Shown in pieces: positions 1 through 12,971 of a stretch of DNA of 64,000 bases. The first letter of the stretch is position 1. Each line of letters opens with the position of its first letter. This DNA comes from Gordionus sp. m RMFG-2023 (taxonomy: Eukaryota; Nematomorpha; Gordioida; Chordodea; Parachordodidae): contig NC_088776.1 of the NCBI RefSeq assembly GCF_954871325.1, positions 18,662,052-18,726,051 of the forward strand, read 5' to 3'. Made by a program: the position numbers and the translations under genes. The notes below the pieces were generated by a model. It searched no databases, was not told the DNA's origin, and saw nothing but the letters and a program-made list of their open reading frames with translations.

Positions 1-2102
1 CATCTGGGGCTCGTATAATGGTAACTCTAATTCATTCATTGAATCGACTCCAGAAAATTGAACCCACTAAACCTTTAAAGGGTCTGGCCGCTCTTTGCAT
101 CGGTTTTGTTTAACTTTAAAATATCTTGATTTTAATTTTACGAAATCTTTTTTTAAAATATCCATAATATAGTTAAGATTTATTATAAAATTGTAAGTTA
201 TTTCTTATTTCGTTTCTTTTATAAAATAAACAATATTTGCATAGGAGGTGGAATGGGAATAGCTGTTTGTATTGAAACTCTTCCTGACGTTTGCATTTAG
301 AAAGAACAAAAAAAAAATATTGCTCAATTTAATTTCTTAAATCGTTTTTTTTAAATTTTAATCATTATGTTTAAAATTAAAATAATCATGTCAAAAATTT
401 ATTAAATTTAAATAATTAAGGCTTTATACATTTATTTTATTATAGCAAATTTTAATTTATATGTTGATTGTGAAATATTGTTTTTTACTATGTGTGTGAT
501 TAAAGTAAAATAGAATATTTAAATTTTAGAACACATTATTTATACAAAATTGTTAGTGTTGGTATTTACTTTTCAAAAATAAATAGTTACATTAATAAGT
601 TACCTTGTTCAAAACATAATTTTACAGTTACTCAGATCTAGTTATATTATATTTACCTTAATTTTTTCAAAAAATGATGTAATTATATACCTTTGCATTC
701 AGCTAAAAGAAGAAATAATCATATTTTTATTCTATATAATTATTATTTATCATTTAAAAACAAATTCTAATTTATATTATATCTTATAAATTATTATTTT
801 TATTTATAGATTTTTGTTATGGAGATTTTATTTACAAGATATGAACAGGATTTATTTATTATAATATATTAAATTGTAATGACCATTAAATTTGCAAAAT
901 ATACCTTAGGTTTGATAAACTTAAAATTAAATGGTTTTTTAAAATTCTTTAATTAAAAAGTTTCTTATAAAATTTTAAACTCAATTCTACAAAATTTTGA
1001 AGGATTAGCAGGAAAGAATAATATATTTATTTTAAACCTTACTTAAAGTATCGTATTTATAAAAATAATTAACTTATTTTTTAAGATATAATGGAATAAC
1101 AATTTTAAATGTAAATAGATATATTTATAATACCCCAAAATTAATAAGTAAGTTCCTCAAGATTGGCAACACTATAAATTATTAATATAGCATTTTATTC
1201 CATCGGACTGAATAATAAAGTTTGGTCTAATTAATTGCATGAGTTATTCCATAATTACAACACCTTTTTTTTAATTAGTAGTTAATTTAATCTTAAGAAG
1301 TTAGTGATTATATTTAATTGCATTTTTTCAGACATGTAATTAAAAATTAACAGTTATAATTCCTTTCTTATTTAATCTTTATGAAAAACGCTTAATATGT
1401 AATCATTCATTCATATTTAAAACATCAATAATTGCAAAATTTTGTTCATATTTTTTAGGGAAACATGAGTGATTCTGAATCTTTTACCTTGGATTCTGAC
1501 GATAACTCAATATGCTCTTCAAATACAACTTACATTCAGTATCAGTAGAAGGTCAATATTCAATCCAATTTTTTTTAAAATGTAAAATCACAAGCACTTC
1601 TTATGCTTCTAGTAAAGGGCCACAACAAACCACTAGTAATTTCCTAAAACATGAAGGATATTAAAATATGAACTTTTTGCCTTTAATCTTGTTCATTTAG
1701 GAAAAACATCCTCCTATCAACACAATTTGATCATTAAAATATTTTTTTTTTACATTATTATATTTTCCCTATGTCATATAATAATTTTATTGGTAAACCC
1801 CTTATAAATGTATCCTGCACCCCTAAACCCCCTCCCCCTTGTATGCATATGATGCCCCCTAAAAATGAGAGTAAATAGTCCCCTCCTCTCACTTTCGACA
1901 TCCCATAGAGTAGGCGGCGGCTTATTCAGCGCATCATGAACGCCGATAGAATTTACAAAGCCGCTGTTACCGATTTCGGCGCACAGATATATCTATGACA
2001 GATGATGGTATAATTATAAATAAATACAATTTGTAAATGTCAGAAAGTGACAATCAATCCAACTATCATATTTTCCAATCTTTCAAAAATTAAACCTGAA
2101 AA
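1..2102. other. AT-rich intergenic region upstream of cutC
   Basis: No gene is recognised. The stretch is AT-rich with many homopolymer runs. A 27-codon reading frame (1465-1548, begins MSDSESFTLDSDDNS) follows a run of T ending in AG and could be a small exon, but nothing confirms it. At 1795-1860 there is a C-rich patch, and at 1908-1985 a patch rich in GCCG/CGGC that stands out from the surrounding base composition and lies about 120 bp before the cutC start. Confidence 0.5.
1936..1998 (+). promoter_or_regulatory. possible upstream ORF in cutC leader
   Basis: A 20-codon frame with ATG at 1936 and TGA at 1996-1998 lies in the GC-rich patch just before the cutC start. If the cutC transcript begins upstream of 1936 it would act as an upstream ORF. 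It could equally be a random frame or a piece of another repeat, since related GCCG-rich patches occur at 3655-3785 and near 5530. Confidence 0.2.
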
Positions 2103-2908
2103 ATGGAAATTTGTGTAGATAACATTGAATCTGCCCTTATTGCTTATAAAAATGGTGCAAGCAGAATAGAATTATGCTCAGCTTTAGAATTGGATGGTTT
2201 AACCCCTAACATTGGCATGTTCAAAATTATAAAATCATTAATTAAAATTCCTATATTTATAATGATAAGACCAAGAGAGGGTAATTTTTGTTATAACCAG
2301 TTAGAAATTGAATCTATGAAAGAAGATATTAAAATTTTTAAAGAAATGTATGCTGATGGTTTTGTATTTGGTTAAAAAGTATTTTATAGAAATTTATTTA
2401 ATATATTGAATAGGTGTATTAACCAAAAATTTAGAAGTTGACATGGAAATAAATAAAACCTTAATTAATGTATGTCATCCAGTGTCAGCTACATTTCATA
2501 GGGCTTTTGATGTAGTCAAGAATCCTTTACAAGCTTTGGACTCAATAGCCTTATTAGGGTTTGATAGAATATTAACTAGTGGATGTTATGACACTGCCTT
2601 ACAAGGAAATAATTTACTTACTGAATTAATACAAAAAACAAGTCAAACTTCTGATAACATCAAATGGCCAATTATTGTACTGGCATCTGGAATTGATAGG
2701 AACAATTTGGCCAAAATTTTAACAGCAACAAAATGCCAAGAATTACATTCATCATGTAGGGTAAAGAAATTATCAGGTAATTCAATCATTCTTCTTTTTA
2801 TAATTATTTATCAAAGAAAAGAAAGAAAACTTTGACCACTATTCACTTCCTGATGCCAGCATTATTACAAAAATGATAGATATTGCAAAAGAATTTAATT
2901 TATTATAA
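2103..2908 (+). CDS. cutC: CutC copper homeostasis family protein
   Basis: Three exons, 2103-2370, 2414-2776 and 2817-2908, give a complete 240-residue protein, close to the bacterial and animal CutC length. Both introns (43 and 40 bp) have GT-AG ends and join the frame exactly. Family motifs are clear: GASRIELCSALELDGLTPN at residues 18-36, MIRPREGNFCY at 54-64 (most relatives have GDF, here GNF), FHRAFD at 117-122 and LTSGC at 143-147, all in the order expected for the CutC TIM barrel. CutC is a cytosolic protein linked to copper tolerance, and its exact activity is unsettled. The ATG at 2103 starts directly on the conserved first beta strand (MEICVDN), so no residues appear to be missing. 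The first splice restores VFGVLTKNLEVD and the second restores KKLSEKKENF. Neighbouring sequence shows no operon partner. Confidence 0.93.
2371..2413 (+). other. cutC intron 1, 43 bp
   Basis: Begins GTTAAAAAG and ends GAATAG. Removing it makes the split glycine codon (G/GT) and restores a conserved CutC segment. Its size sits at the lower limit for animal introns and matches several other introns in the window. Confidence 0.9.
2777..2816 (+). other. cutC intron 2, 40 bp
   Basis: Begins GTAATTC and ends TCAAAG. Splicing joins G/AA as a glutamate codon and leads to the C-terminal helix and stop. Reading through instead runs into a stop shortly after and gives a tail unlike CutC. Confidence 0.88.
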
Positions 2909-4224
2909 TAGCATTATGTATCAATGATAAAGCATGAAGTTTACAATTGAATTTTTTTTTAACCAAACCATACAAAATATTAAAAATTATAAATCAAAAT
3001 TCACCTTTTTTTGAATAAATTCTTAAAAACTTCTTAGATTTTAAACTTTTGATCAATAAAATTTTTACTCTTTAAATAATCCCAACTCAGAATTTGCAGT
3101 TATGGAAGCCAAAATTAGGTAAAAGCAATTTTGATTTCATTTTTAAGTTTTGTAAAGTTTTTTCGGGACATTTTTTGAAAATCATATAAATATATCTTTA
3201 TTTTATTTATTAAAAAAATAAGTAATTTTTAATTTGGTTGCCCAAAGTTTATTTTTTTAATCATGATAAAAAAAATTACATCAAAATACATTCTGTGATC
3301 ATGGTTTTTTTCTTTTATATATTATAAATGCTTCCCTTGCTTCTACGGATGCTTTATCACTGCATTATATAATCAATGCCATTATAAATTTATTTTAAGA
3401 GTTTTATAAATCAATTTTATTTTATATTTATTTATATGTCATATTGAAATCCATTTGAATTTGGAATCTTTTGATTTAAATCCTTTAATAAAGACAGTTC
3501 TAAATTTAGTCTGGTTTACCAGTAATGCTTTAGCATCTATAGAGTACCCACACTGAACTCTACTCTTAATTTATATTGCTTTTTCATATAGGAAATACAA
3601 AAATCTTATAGCAAAATTATCAGAAATTAATAGAGTAGGTATACTTAGACATGTGTGCCGTAGGTTAAATACACTGCCGCCGTTGATTTTTGACCAAGAA
3701 GACACCGCCACCGCCAAAAAGTGTCGGCGTTCAACAAGCCGCCACCGATGTAAAAATTCAGCTACGTGGCGGCCTGATACATTTTTATTATTATTAAAAA
3801 TAATATTTATTTTTTATATTATTTATAAATAGAAGAAAAATAATATTAAATACTGTTTGAATTATTAAAAATTGCTATTTTATTTTTTAAAATTAAATAT
3901 TATTTACTATAAAAACATTTGATTTGTAACAATCCATATAATACATGTTCGCACACTTTGGGAGATCTTTGTTGACCAACGTGCTAGGTAAGATAAAATT
4001 AGGCTAGTAATTTACAGAAAAGGTATTGAAATATTATTATATATTTTATTCTTTTAACTTTTGATGTTTCAAATATTTTGTATAAGACTTTCAATTATTA
4101 TATAAGGGGTAATACAATATTTTCTTAATGCAATCTACAACTCATCATATAATATTTATTTTTTAAAAGTATATTTTAATTAATGATTTTTATTTTATTG
4201 CCATTATAACTTATAAAACATAGC
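2909..4224. other. AT-rich intergenic region with a GC-rich patch
   Basis: No gene is seen. A patch at about 3655-3785 carries repeated GCCGCC/GGCGG words in both orientations within otherwise AT-rich DNA. It may be the remnant of a transposon end, because a related GCCG word recurs near 5530 on the far side of the decayed hAT gene, but no clean terminal repeat or target duplication could be drawn. Confidence 0.4.
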
Positions 4225-5400
4225 AGGACTCAATTATAATGGATGTATATCATTGTAAGCAAAACATTCTTTTGCATGGAAACATTTTGGATCCTTAATA
4301 TTAAAAATTCACACAACTAATAAGAGAACCAGTGTTGCTGCAGATAAAGTCTTTTGTAATATATGCTTACAAATAGCACTTGATAAAGATAGTGTGGATG
4401 AAAATAATTCTTCATTTTCAGAGTAAAATTTTTCATTATTTTTAAAAAATTTGCTAATTTTTTAATTAGTTATCCAATCAAATCTTTTTCAAAAAATATC
4501 ATCACATCAAATATAATGACATTTACATGACCTATCATGTAAAGAAGAAATATCTAAATAAAATTTAAAATTAACAAAAATCCTATAAATATTTTATTAA
4601 ATAGAATGGAGAAACCGGATTTCAAATTATTTAACTCCGATTGAGGCTTGGTGCAGGAACTTTTAAATTTTCTTAAAACCTTTTTATCCATCAAAAAAGG
4701 AGTTACTATAAATTTATCCTTATTATTTCGTAGTGAAATTAAAAATCATTTAATTGTAAAAGAATATGATAGTCCTCCCATAGCATCTCTAAAACAAAAT
4801 ATGCTTACTAAATTTGATCATGATTTCTAATAACCGATCTTCACGTAGTATTTTAAAATACATAAATTATTTTTTATATATTATTTCTCTTTCTTTTATT
4901 TTTTTACTTAGGTGTTAGGAGTACTTTTGGATCCTAGTTCTCAATCTATAAACATAGTAAATGAATATTTAAAGGAAAAAAATATTACTCCGGTGCAATT
5001 TTTATGTCAACACGCTACCTCTTTGTTGCCTTACACCGACGAATTAACTGAATGTTAAACAACGGAAGTTGCTTCAGAATTCAATTATCTTCCGTCATTG
5101 ACTACGATACATTCTCTATTCATAACAATAATCTGGAATAACACGACTATTTAACTAGTCTAGAAAAAGAGTATTATTCATTATTTTCGCCTTATAATTT
5201 AGAGATAAAAGATGACTTAGATTTTTGGAAAATAAGAGCATTGGATCTTCCTAAACATTAAATATTTTCTAGATAGGTACTGTGCGTTTCAACTACGAGC
5301 ACACCCAGCGAGTGTGTTTTCCTGCTCACTTTGAACTCTAAAAGATCATTATTATGTCCTATAAATCTAAATAAAATAATATTTATACATGATAATGATA
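4225..5400 (+). mobile_element. decayed hAT transposase (element hAT-C), BED finger to dimerisation domain
   Basis: Several pieces on the plus strand fall in hAT order. Near 4330-4425 a BED-like finger reads VAADKVFCNICLQ. At 4648-4830 a segment ends LKQNMLTKFDHDF. After an AT-rich gap ending TTACTTAG, 4912-5058 gives GVLGVLLDPSSQ, the usual LDPR position. At 5170-5262 comes EKEYYSLFSPYN then DDLDFWKIRALDLPKH. At 5277-5395 comes STTSTPSECVFLLT then KRSLLCPINLNKIIFIHDN, the conserved hAT C-terminal (SERVFS) block. In-frame stops lie between pieces (for example after 4827, 5056 and 5260), some of which may be introns of about 80 bp. No clear terminal inverted repeats were found. A dead or domesticated ZBED1-like gene is the alternative. 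Confidence 0.72.
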
Positions 5401-8400
5401 ATTATAACTTAATAAAATCATTAAATTATAGTTATAAACATAATAAAGCATAAATTTTATTTTAAAAGTGTTTCCAATTATTTATAATTTTAATTTAAAA
5501 AAATTTAAGTTAGAAAAATATTTAACATGTTGTCGGCGCACAGTATACTACACATGTTGAAGTACATTTCTGGTTAAATTGTTTATGGAAATTTTAAAAA
5601 TTGACCATTTAAATATTTTTTAAGATATTATAAGCCCATTAATATTTTAAAAATTGATATCACATACTCTCGATTGAAGTTTAAATTAAAGACCTGCAGA
5701 GGTACCATTTACACGTCCTGGCTTGGCACGAATTTTATTTCGGCGGTCCGGGTTTTATATTTAAAAAATTAAAATACGACCCGTCGTACCCGTGCCGGGC
5801 TACAAATTATGATTCCACTTTAATTGATTTAGAACAAGAATGATATATTCTTTTTCGGAAATGCCCATCAAGAAAATCTCCAAGCCTACATAATATTATT
5901 TTAGCTAAAATCTTAATCAGGACCTTTTTAAAAATCGATCCATGTTGGGTCTTTTATCCACACTACATTGGAGATATTGAAACTTTTCTGTTCTCTCATA
6001 AATATTATTTTAAGCTAATAAAATTTTCCCCCTTACACACCACCACTCCCATTTCTCCCCAAAATAGATTCAATGTATCACACTATACCAAGAATTTGAA
6101 ATAAAAATAATTAAAAGTTAATAATTTTTTTAAAATAACGAATACAATTTAAATTTTTTAGAAAAAAAGTGAAACACCAAAATATTTTTATAAAAATATA
6201 ACTTAACTTATTAATAAAATTTATGAGGAAATCCTTTTCCTTAGCAAAATCTAGGCTATGGCTAGGATGCGATATCTGACTGATTCATTTATCAATATAT
6301 TAACTATATAAAAAAGATCAGCATACTGATTCAGATGATTAAAACTTGAAATTAAAAGGTTTCATTTAAAATTAATTTATATATGATATATAAAAAATAA
6401 AATTAATTATTTGAATATATTTATAATAATATATATGAATATTTTAAAAATTAACTAGTTATTTTTAGCAGTTACATTCCAAAAAATATAACTAGTTACA
6501 GTTACTGGTTACAATTTTTCAAATATTAGTTACAGCTATTCTTTCATAAATGTAACTAGTTATCAGTAAACTAGTTACTTTAACACAGCTAGTCCTAGCT
6601 TGGGGTGTTTTTTGCAATATTGACCATTTGGCTCACTTAAGCATAGATATAGACATAAAAATTGCGATGCGAAAAATACATAGATAATGTTTGATTAATA
6701 TTAATTCGTTCCAGTCATAATGACAAATCTTACAATTTTAGTCTTCAAGCTGATGAATTTTGATATAAAAAGAGGGCCCAAAAGAAGGGCTTTATTTTCA
6801 TCAAAGGCTTGCAATTCAGGTAAATAAATTAAATTTCCATTAATTCATTCTCCTCTTGATTTTGTTTGATTTATTTTAAATCTTATTTTGTCGTTGTTTT
6901 ATATTTTTATTCTATCCAAGTACAAGATTAATTATATCACTATATTAAAAAAATATATATTATTTTATCCAAAATTGAAATAATTATAGTTTATTTAAAA
7001 TAATTAGATTTTAAATTAGTTTTTTAAATTTCCTTTTGAAATAAATATTTAACCACTTCACACAAAAATTACGTACGTCTACCTTAAATGACAAAATAAA
7101 ATATAAATTTTTGATCACCGCTCCTAAAGTAACATAGGTAGAGAGTTACACTTTTTTTTATTTTGTAGATGAGGGATTTGACTACATATGAATATATAAT
7201 TTGTTCTGTTTTGTTAATTTTTCTAAATATTATGGTAAAAATGCAAATTACTAATCGTTTTATCCCGGTCTCTCCTACATATTATTTTTTGATAATATAA
7301 AGAAAAGCCACTTCTTCCCCCCTCCCCACCCCACCAATTATGCAATATCATTGATCTCATGAGACTAACTCACAGCTTTCTGGTTTTTATACATACATAA
7401 TTGTTTATTAATGATTTATCAAATGACATAATTCACTAGCCTTTGACAGGTTATATGGGGTATTTAGCACTCTATTTTTTTTTATAAAAAATTTGGGTTT
7501 ATATAGATTTCGTTTTTTATAAGTTTTTTTAAAATCCGAAGTTATTGCTTAGTTTGGACCAGTACTAAATAAAAATAATAATTATAATTTTTTTTATAAC
7601 CATATTTTATTAATTAATAGAGTTGTTAAAATATCTAGATATAGATATCATTAAAAATATATTTACATATTTGTATTTAAAAAAGATAATATTTGAATTT
7701 AATTCACTAAATATTATGCCCGAGTTTATTTCGTTACAAAAATAAACCAGATTACGCAATAGATCACAAAATGTTAATGCATATTGTTTGTAAAATATAT
7801 GGATAATTTTTTACTTTAAAAAAAACGACATCGTTTGAAAAAACGCGTTACTCGTTACCTTGTTAAAAAAGGAATGCATAGCTTGTTATTCAAAAAGGTA
7901 GCGAGTTGCTAGTTACTTAAAAAATACTAAATATTATATATAGATTTTAAAATTTATTTTTTTCCTTTAGATAATAAAAATGAAATTATAAAATTTTTTT
8001 TATAATCATTTTTATTTATTTTAACAATTGATTTTTAAAATTTTGATGGGATAAGAGTCTAGCTTACACTGTGCTAAACACACGTTCAGCAGGGGATGGG
8101 AGGATTGTATTGTATTTAATAATTAAAATTTTAAATTGGTAAAATTCATTAAATTTAAAGAATTCAAATAACCTATTATATCCTATTCACAAGAATCTTC
8201 ATTTAGTTCCTTGTCAAATTTTTTTAAAAATTCTATCAAAATTTAGTCTGGATTCATATTTTTATCTTCATATGTTTTTTTAGATTTCAGCTGATGGGGT
8301 TGAAATATTTGAATTATTCTACAATCTACACTTAAAAAGTGTAGATAAGTCCCTTTAATTTTCTTTATTGGTGTAAAAAATTTCCATACTGGGGCCAGGG

Positions 8401-8486
8401 TAGAATTAAATCTTCACCCGAAGAAATAATCACTATTGACACATTCTTTACAAAATAAATGATAATATTAGAGAATATAAATTAAC
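5401..8486. other. AT-rich region with small repeat fragments, no gene seen
   Basis: No coding region is supported. At about 5866-5935 lies a half copy of a small repeat (TCTCCAAGCC, then ATAATATTATTTTAGCTAAAAT) seen again near 28965-29090 and 38277-38457. Around 5694-5712 a 16-nt word AGACCTGCAGAGGTAC recurs near 39250. At 6470-6590 and 7830-7920 are runs of GTTAC/GTAAC words with ACTAGTTAC, of the sort found at ends of some hAT elements. A C-rich patch lies at 7314-7333. Confidence 0.4.
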
Positions 8487-8722
8487 TAAAGTATTTTTGA
8501 AAATTGGTTTATATAAAAATCGTTTATTTAAATAAATTATTAAATTTTATACAATATATATTTTAAAATTTTACATCCTCTTTTGAACTAAAAAAAATTT
8601 GCTTTATATAACAAAATATATCAAAATTTATATATAAAAAAAATCAATCTATCAATTTATAAAAAAAATCAATTTATATCAACATACAATTTAAAGGTTA
8701 GTATTAATCGGTCATATTAACA
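8487..8722 (-). repeat. 3' LTR of Gypsy element A
   Basis: Matches 12486-12706 over most of its length with scattered differences. In element orientation it begins TGTTAATATG right after the purine tract. Confidence 0.8.
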
Positions 8723-8929
8723 TTCCACCCTTTAAAAAAATGATCTCCACTCAGGTTTTTCTTGCATGTGAATCTTATCGTGCAGTCAACGTTTCTTGAT
8801 AGTTTGTCATTAGTATAATTCATTAACTTTTGCTATTGTAAGTTTTTATTAATATTTTATTATATATATATTTAGTCTTTATTTCATTATAAAATTATCG
8901 AATTTTTTTGGCAACATTATATTCCTGCT

Positions 8930-10065
8930 AGGTCTTTAACTAACAAGACACTGTTCTTGCATTTCTACTTTTTGATCATCATTTCTTCTAAAATTTACAG
9001 TAATAGGTATTGCATTTGTTTTCACATGTGTCGTTTCATCCAGAGGTGCGCTACTCGTAGACCTTTTTTTAATTTGGTCTAAATGTCTTCTAATAATTTT
9101 GTCTCCTGTTTCAACTTCAAATGTTAAATTTCCATTTTTACGTTTTATCGTGCCTTTGTCCCACATATTACCTTTGAAGGTTTTATACCATATTTTGTCA
9201 CCATTCATGATGTTTCTATTTGACGATAAATTGCGATTAAATTCGTTCACTTTATCTTCTTGCGGTTTTATCAAATCCCATGTGGTTCTTATGGTTCTGT
9301 TGAACATCACTTCGCTTGGTATCTTGTTGGTTGTCGCGTTTGGTGTGTTGCGATAGTTAAATAAAAACTTTTCTAAAGCTATATCTAAGTCTATTTTCTT
9401 ATTACTTTCCATATTCCTTTTCATGCATATTTGATCTTATCATTCGCTCACACTGACCATTGGACTGTTGGTGATGAGGCGCGGTGAAAATGTCATCAAT
9501 TCCATGATCACTACAAAATTTTTTGAACAAGCTACTTGTAAAATTCGTACCATTATCGCTGACTATCATATCGGGTATACCAAACAAACTGATTATTTTT
9601 AATAATTCTTTAATTGTAGATTCAGTAGTTATATCTCTCATTCTTCTAATAACAGGGAATTTGCTAAATGCGTCAACACATACCAAGAAATTGCTACCTT
9701 CAAACTGTGCAAAGTCGATGTGCACGCGTTCAAACACTTTAACAGCTGTTTCCCATGGATTTTGTACATTGTGAGGATTGTCCGCATATTTATTACACGT
9801 GTCACAGTTTCTCACCTCCTGATCTATTTCAGCGTTTAGACCTGGCCATCACACGTAATCTCTCGCCAACAATTTCGTTTTCCCAGCACCAAGATGCCCT
9901 TTGTGTAATTCCTGTAATATCTCCTTTCTCATATTTTTTGGTATAATGATCCTATTCTCTTTAAAAAGACAATCTTTAATTAAGCTCAGTTCCATTTCCA
10001 TATTTTTATATATTTTATTCTTTATCTGTTCATGATTCTTTAAATTGTTGATTACCTCCATTAAT
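8930..10065 (-). pseudogene. Gypsy A integrase region
   Basis: Fossil integrase. On the minus strand it shows a zinc-binding N-terminal part (LHKGHLGAGKTK then CDTCNKY), a core with DFAQFEG, VSDNGTNFTSS and HHQQSNGQCERM, and a C-terminal stretch ending RRHLDQI typical of this Gypsy group. It is closely related in layout to the integrases of elements B and C. Confidence 0.85.
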
Positions 10066-10389
10066 TCGATATCAATACTAGTTTCTTTAACTATTCTTTT
10101 AAAATTTATTGGTAAATCCCAAAATTTGTCATCAATTTTTTTATCATCTAATCATTCGCTTGAACATCATATTCACACTAGCTTGTTCATCTCGTTATTT
10201 ATTATCATTTTTATCAATGTTTGTAAATATATATTATGATCAATATATCTCAAATAAAATAATGATAATGGAATAAATAATTTATCAGAATCATTCATAA
10301 GAATAAGAATCATAATTTGGAATGTAGAATAATAGAATATTTGGATTTGTTTCATTTTATATAATAATAATTTTTTTTTTATTTATTAT

Positions 10390-12215
10390 TTAATTATTTT
10401 TATTTTTAAATTTTACTCCTTTATTTTTCAATTTAAACACTTTTTTTATATCATAATTTATCTTTAACTTGTTCTTTATAACAAAATTTCTCTTTCTCCT
10501 TCCATTTTCAACATACGATCTCCATATCGTACTCCTAATCTCTCTTTCAACATCACGATATTTAATCACCTTTGTTATAATTTTCTTTTCCAAAGTTTTT
10601 TTAAATTTTTTATTAATTATAAAATTTTTTATTTTATTATTTTCTTCAATTTTTATTTCATTATTGTTTTTAATAACTATTATTTCTCCAATTGTTATCA
10701 AATGATTTATTTCTTCTAATTTATAAGAATTTATTTCTTTTTTTACATTTGGTATTAATTTACATAATTCAATTTTATTCAAGTTTTTTTTATTATGATA
10801 TTTATAATTATAATTTTCATGCTTTTTATTGTAATATGTACCTTCATAATTTTTACTATCTACTATTCTATTTTCCTCGATTATATTTACAAAATTACAT
10901 TGCTTGATTAATTCTTGTATGGTATTATCATAATCATCCTCGACAATATTCACAAATTTATCTAGTATATTCCCAAAAACTGTTATCCAAGTCCTTCCTA
11001 ACAATGCAATCTTATCACTCTGGACTACATAAGCAGTTAAGATTTGACTTTTGTCCTCGAATTTTGCCTTGACTTTGGTAGTTCCTAATACATTTATTGT
11101 GTTTCCATCATATCCAGTTAATTTAATATCTGATTTATTTAAGATCTTTACTCCAATCTTTTTCGCGATATGAATCGGTAGAATACTAAACCTCGACCCG
11201 GTATCAATCTGCATCAAAATAGGCATGTCGTTCAAATATACCGTGACCTTATAAGCATCGTTAGCTGTGTAATTATTATCGGTATCCATATTGTTTATGT
11301 CTAAATTGTATAAATTATATTCTTTTCTTTCTAGTTTGTCATTATCGTCTTCTTTTATCTCTTCTATATTTACAGTGTTTACTTTATTTGTATATCGTGA
11401 TTGATTATTGTCGTTGTTATGATATTTACAATTGCACATTTGATTTGTTCCTCGATTTCCAATATTATGATTATCGTTATATCTTTGAATACATCTTGAA
11501 TTGTTATAATGTCTGTTATATCTGTAATTATAATCATTATTAAATCTATTATTATTATAGTCATTTTTATTATAACTAGCTCTATTATCAAATCTCGAAG
11601 AATTATTGTACGATCCTGGATAGTTTGCTCTGACGTTGTTGTAATAATTCACGTTATAATTCTGATATCTAGGGTTGTAATTATTTCCTTGATATCTGGA
11701 TTATAACTATTTCCTTGATAAATATTTCTTTGAAAGTCATGGCCTCTTGCTGTCCATTGTCTGTTATCGTAATTAGATTGTAAATTTTGTCGTTCATCAT
11801 GGTCTCCATATCTCACCAATTGTTTATTTTCTTCTGTTTTCCTGCCTCTTTGCCTTTCTATATGTTTCACGGTTGTATCATCTTCTGTTTTTTCGTTAAA
11901 AGAAATATTTTCAATTTAAGCAATTATATTTTCTTTCAATTCTAACTCTTCAAAATCATCTCTTAAAGTAAGAACTTCTTCTAATGTAATGTTTTCTTTT
12001 AACGTAATTTTCTGCCTAATATTTTTGCTGATTGACGAAATTTTTACTTTTTCAATAACTCTACTATCACTTAGCAAACATTCATTTTTTAAAATGCATA
12101 ATCTACTTACCCAATCGATGTAACTTTCGTTTTTACCTTGTACAGCTGCATTAAATAATAATAAGTTGGAACTTGTAGATTTCCTCGGGTGTAATAACCT
12201 GAATTTTTCAATCAA
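10390..12215 (-). pseudogene. Gypsy A gag and protease region
   Basis: Fossil gag-protease. The N-terminal part carries a gag-type helical segment (QGKNESYIDWVSRLCILKN). It is followed by a long Asn/Tyr/Arg-rich low-complexity stretch that probably binds RNA, then a retropepsin with MQIDTGSRFSILP and ALLGRTW. A Lys/Asn-rich tail follows. The low-complexity stretch makes long isoleucine-rich frames on the other strand, which are not genes. Confidence 0.82.
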
Positions 12216-12485
12216 TATCTATGGATTGATGAAGTCGGTAGGTGAACATATCGATTTAAGCTTGATATATACCTCATCTGGTAGTCTTCTTGTAAAGGAA
12301 CCTGCTTTTTCGATATCCGAGATCTGAGTGTCCTTGAAGATATCTTCGAATCTACTCAAAAAAAGATCGCCAATGCCTGCGTATATTGGAAATTCAATAT
12401 TTATATTAACATTATTATTGGGAATCTATTTCATATTTATTTATTTATTTACGATTTCCTCGAATATGTAGCGGAGCTGCCACCA

Positions 12486-12706
12486 TAAAGTATTTTAGAA
12501 GATTGGTTAATATAAAAATCGTTTATTTAAATAAATTATTAAATTTTATACAATATATATTTTAAAATTTTACATCCTCTTTTGAACTAAAAAAAAATCT
12601 GCTTTATATAACAAAATATATCAAAATTTATATTAAAAAAATCAATCTATCAATTTATAAAAAAATTAATTTATATCAACTTAAAAAAAAACAATTTAAA
12701 GGTTAA
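12486..12706 (-). repeat. 5' LTR of Gypsy element A
   Basis: Second copy of the repeat at 8487-8722. The inner end abuts a TGG-starting primer-binding site. The outer end stops where the LTR of element B1 begins. Confidence 0.78.
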
Positions 12707-12971
12707 TGAAAAGAAATATGATAAACGTGCCAGTATGTAAAAATGTATTTTATTATTATTAACTTTATTATATCTATCTTTTCCATTTTACACTTCGTAT
12801 ATATATATTTTACAAATCAAAATTAGAATACAATATTAAAAAAACGAAAAACAAAAAGTAAAATATTACAAAATATAAAAAGTAAGGTTACGAAATATAA
12901 AAAGTAGAGTTATAAAATTAGATTATAAAAAGTAACAATAAGATTAAAAATTAGAATATAATAACGTAACA
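12707..12971 (-). repeat. 3' LTR of Gypsy B1
   Basis: 265-bp LTR starting TGTTACGTTATTATATTC in element orientation. Near-identical to 17915-18181 and 20610-20873. Confidence 0.92.

Larger units (their letters stand above)
8487..12706 (-). mobile_element. Ty3/Gypsy LTR element A (fossil)
   Basis: An old LTR element on the minus strand, bounded by related repeats at 8487-8722 (3' LTR) and 12486-12706 (5' LTR). Just inside the 5' LTR a tRNA primer-binding site begins TGGTGGCAGCTCC, and just inside the 3' LTR is a purine tract (AAAGGGTGGAA). Recognised parts in order are gag with an Asn-rich tail, an aspartic protease with DTGSRFS, and integrase with a zinc-binding N-terminus and DDE core. Reverse transcriptase and RNase H were not recognised. 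It is broken, with several breaks. The LTRs differ more than those of elements B and C, so A looks the oldest of the three. Its 5' LTR meets the LTR of element B1 directly. Confidence 0.88.

Noticed and set aside
11379-11706. Long isoleucine/valine-rich frames on both strands
   Set aside because: They are alternate readings of the Asn-rich low-complexity gag region of Gypsy A. The composition is an artefact of AAT/ATT repeats.
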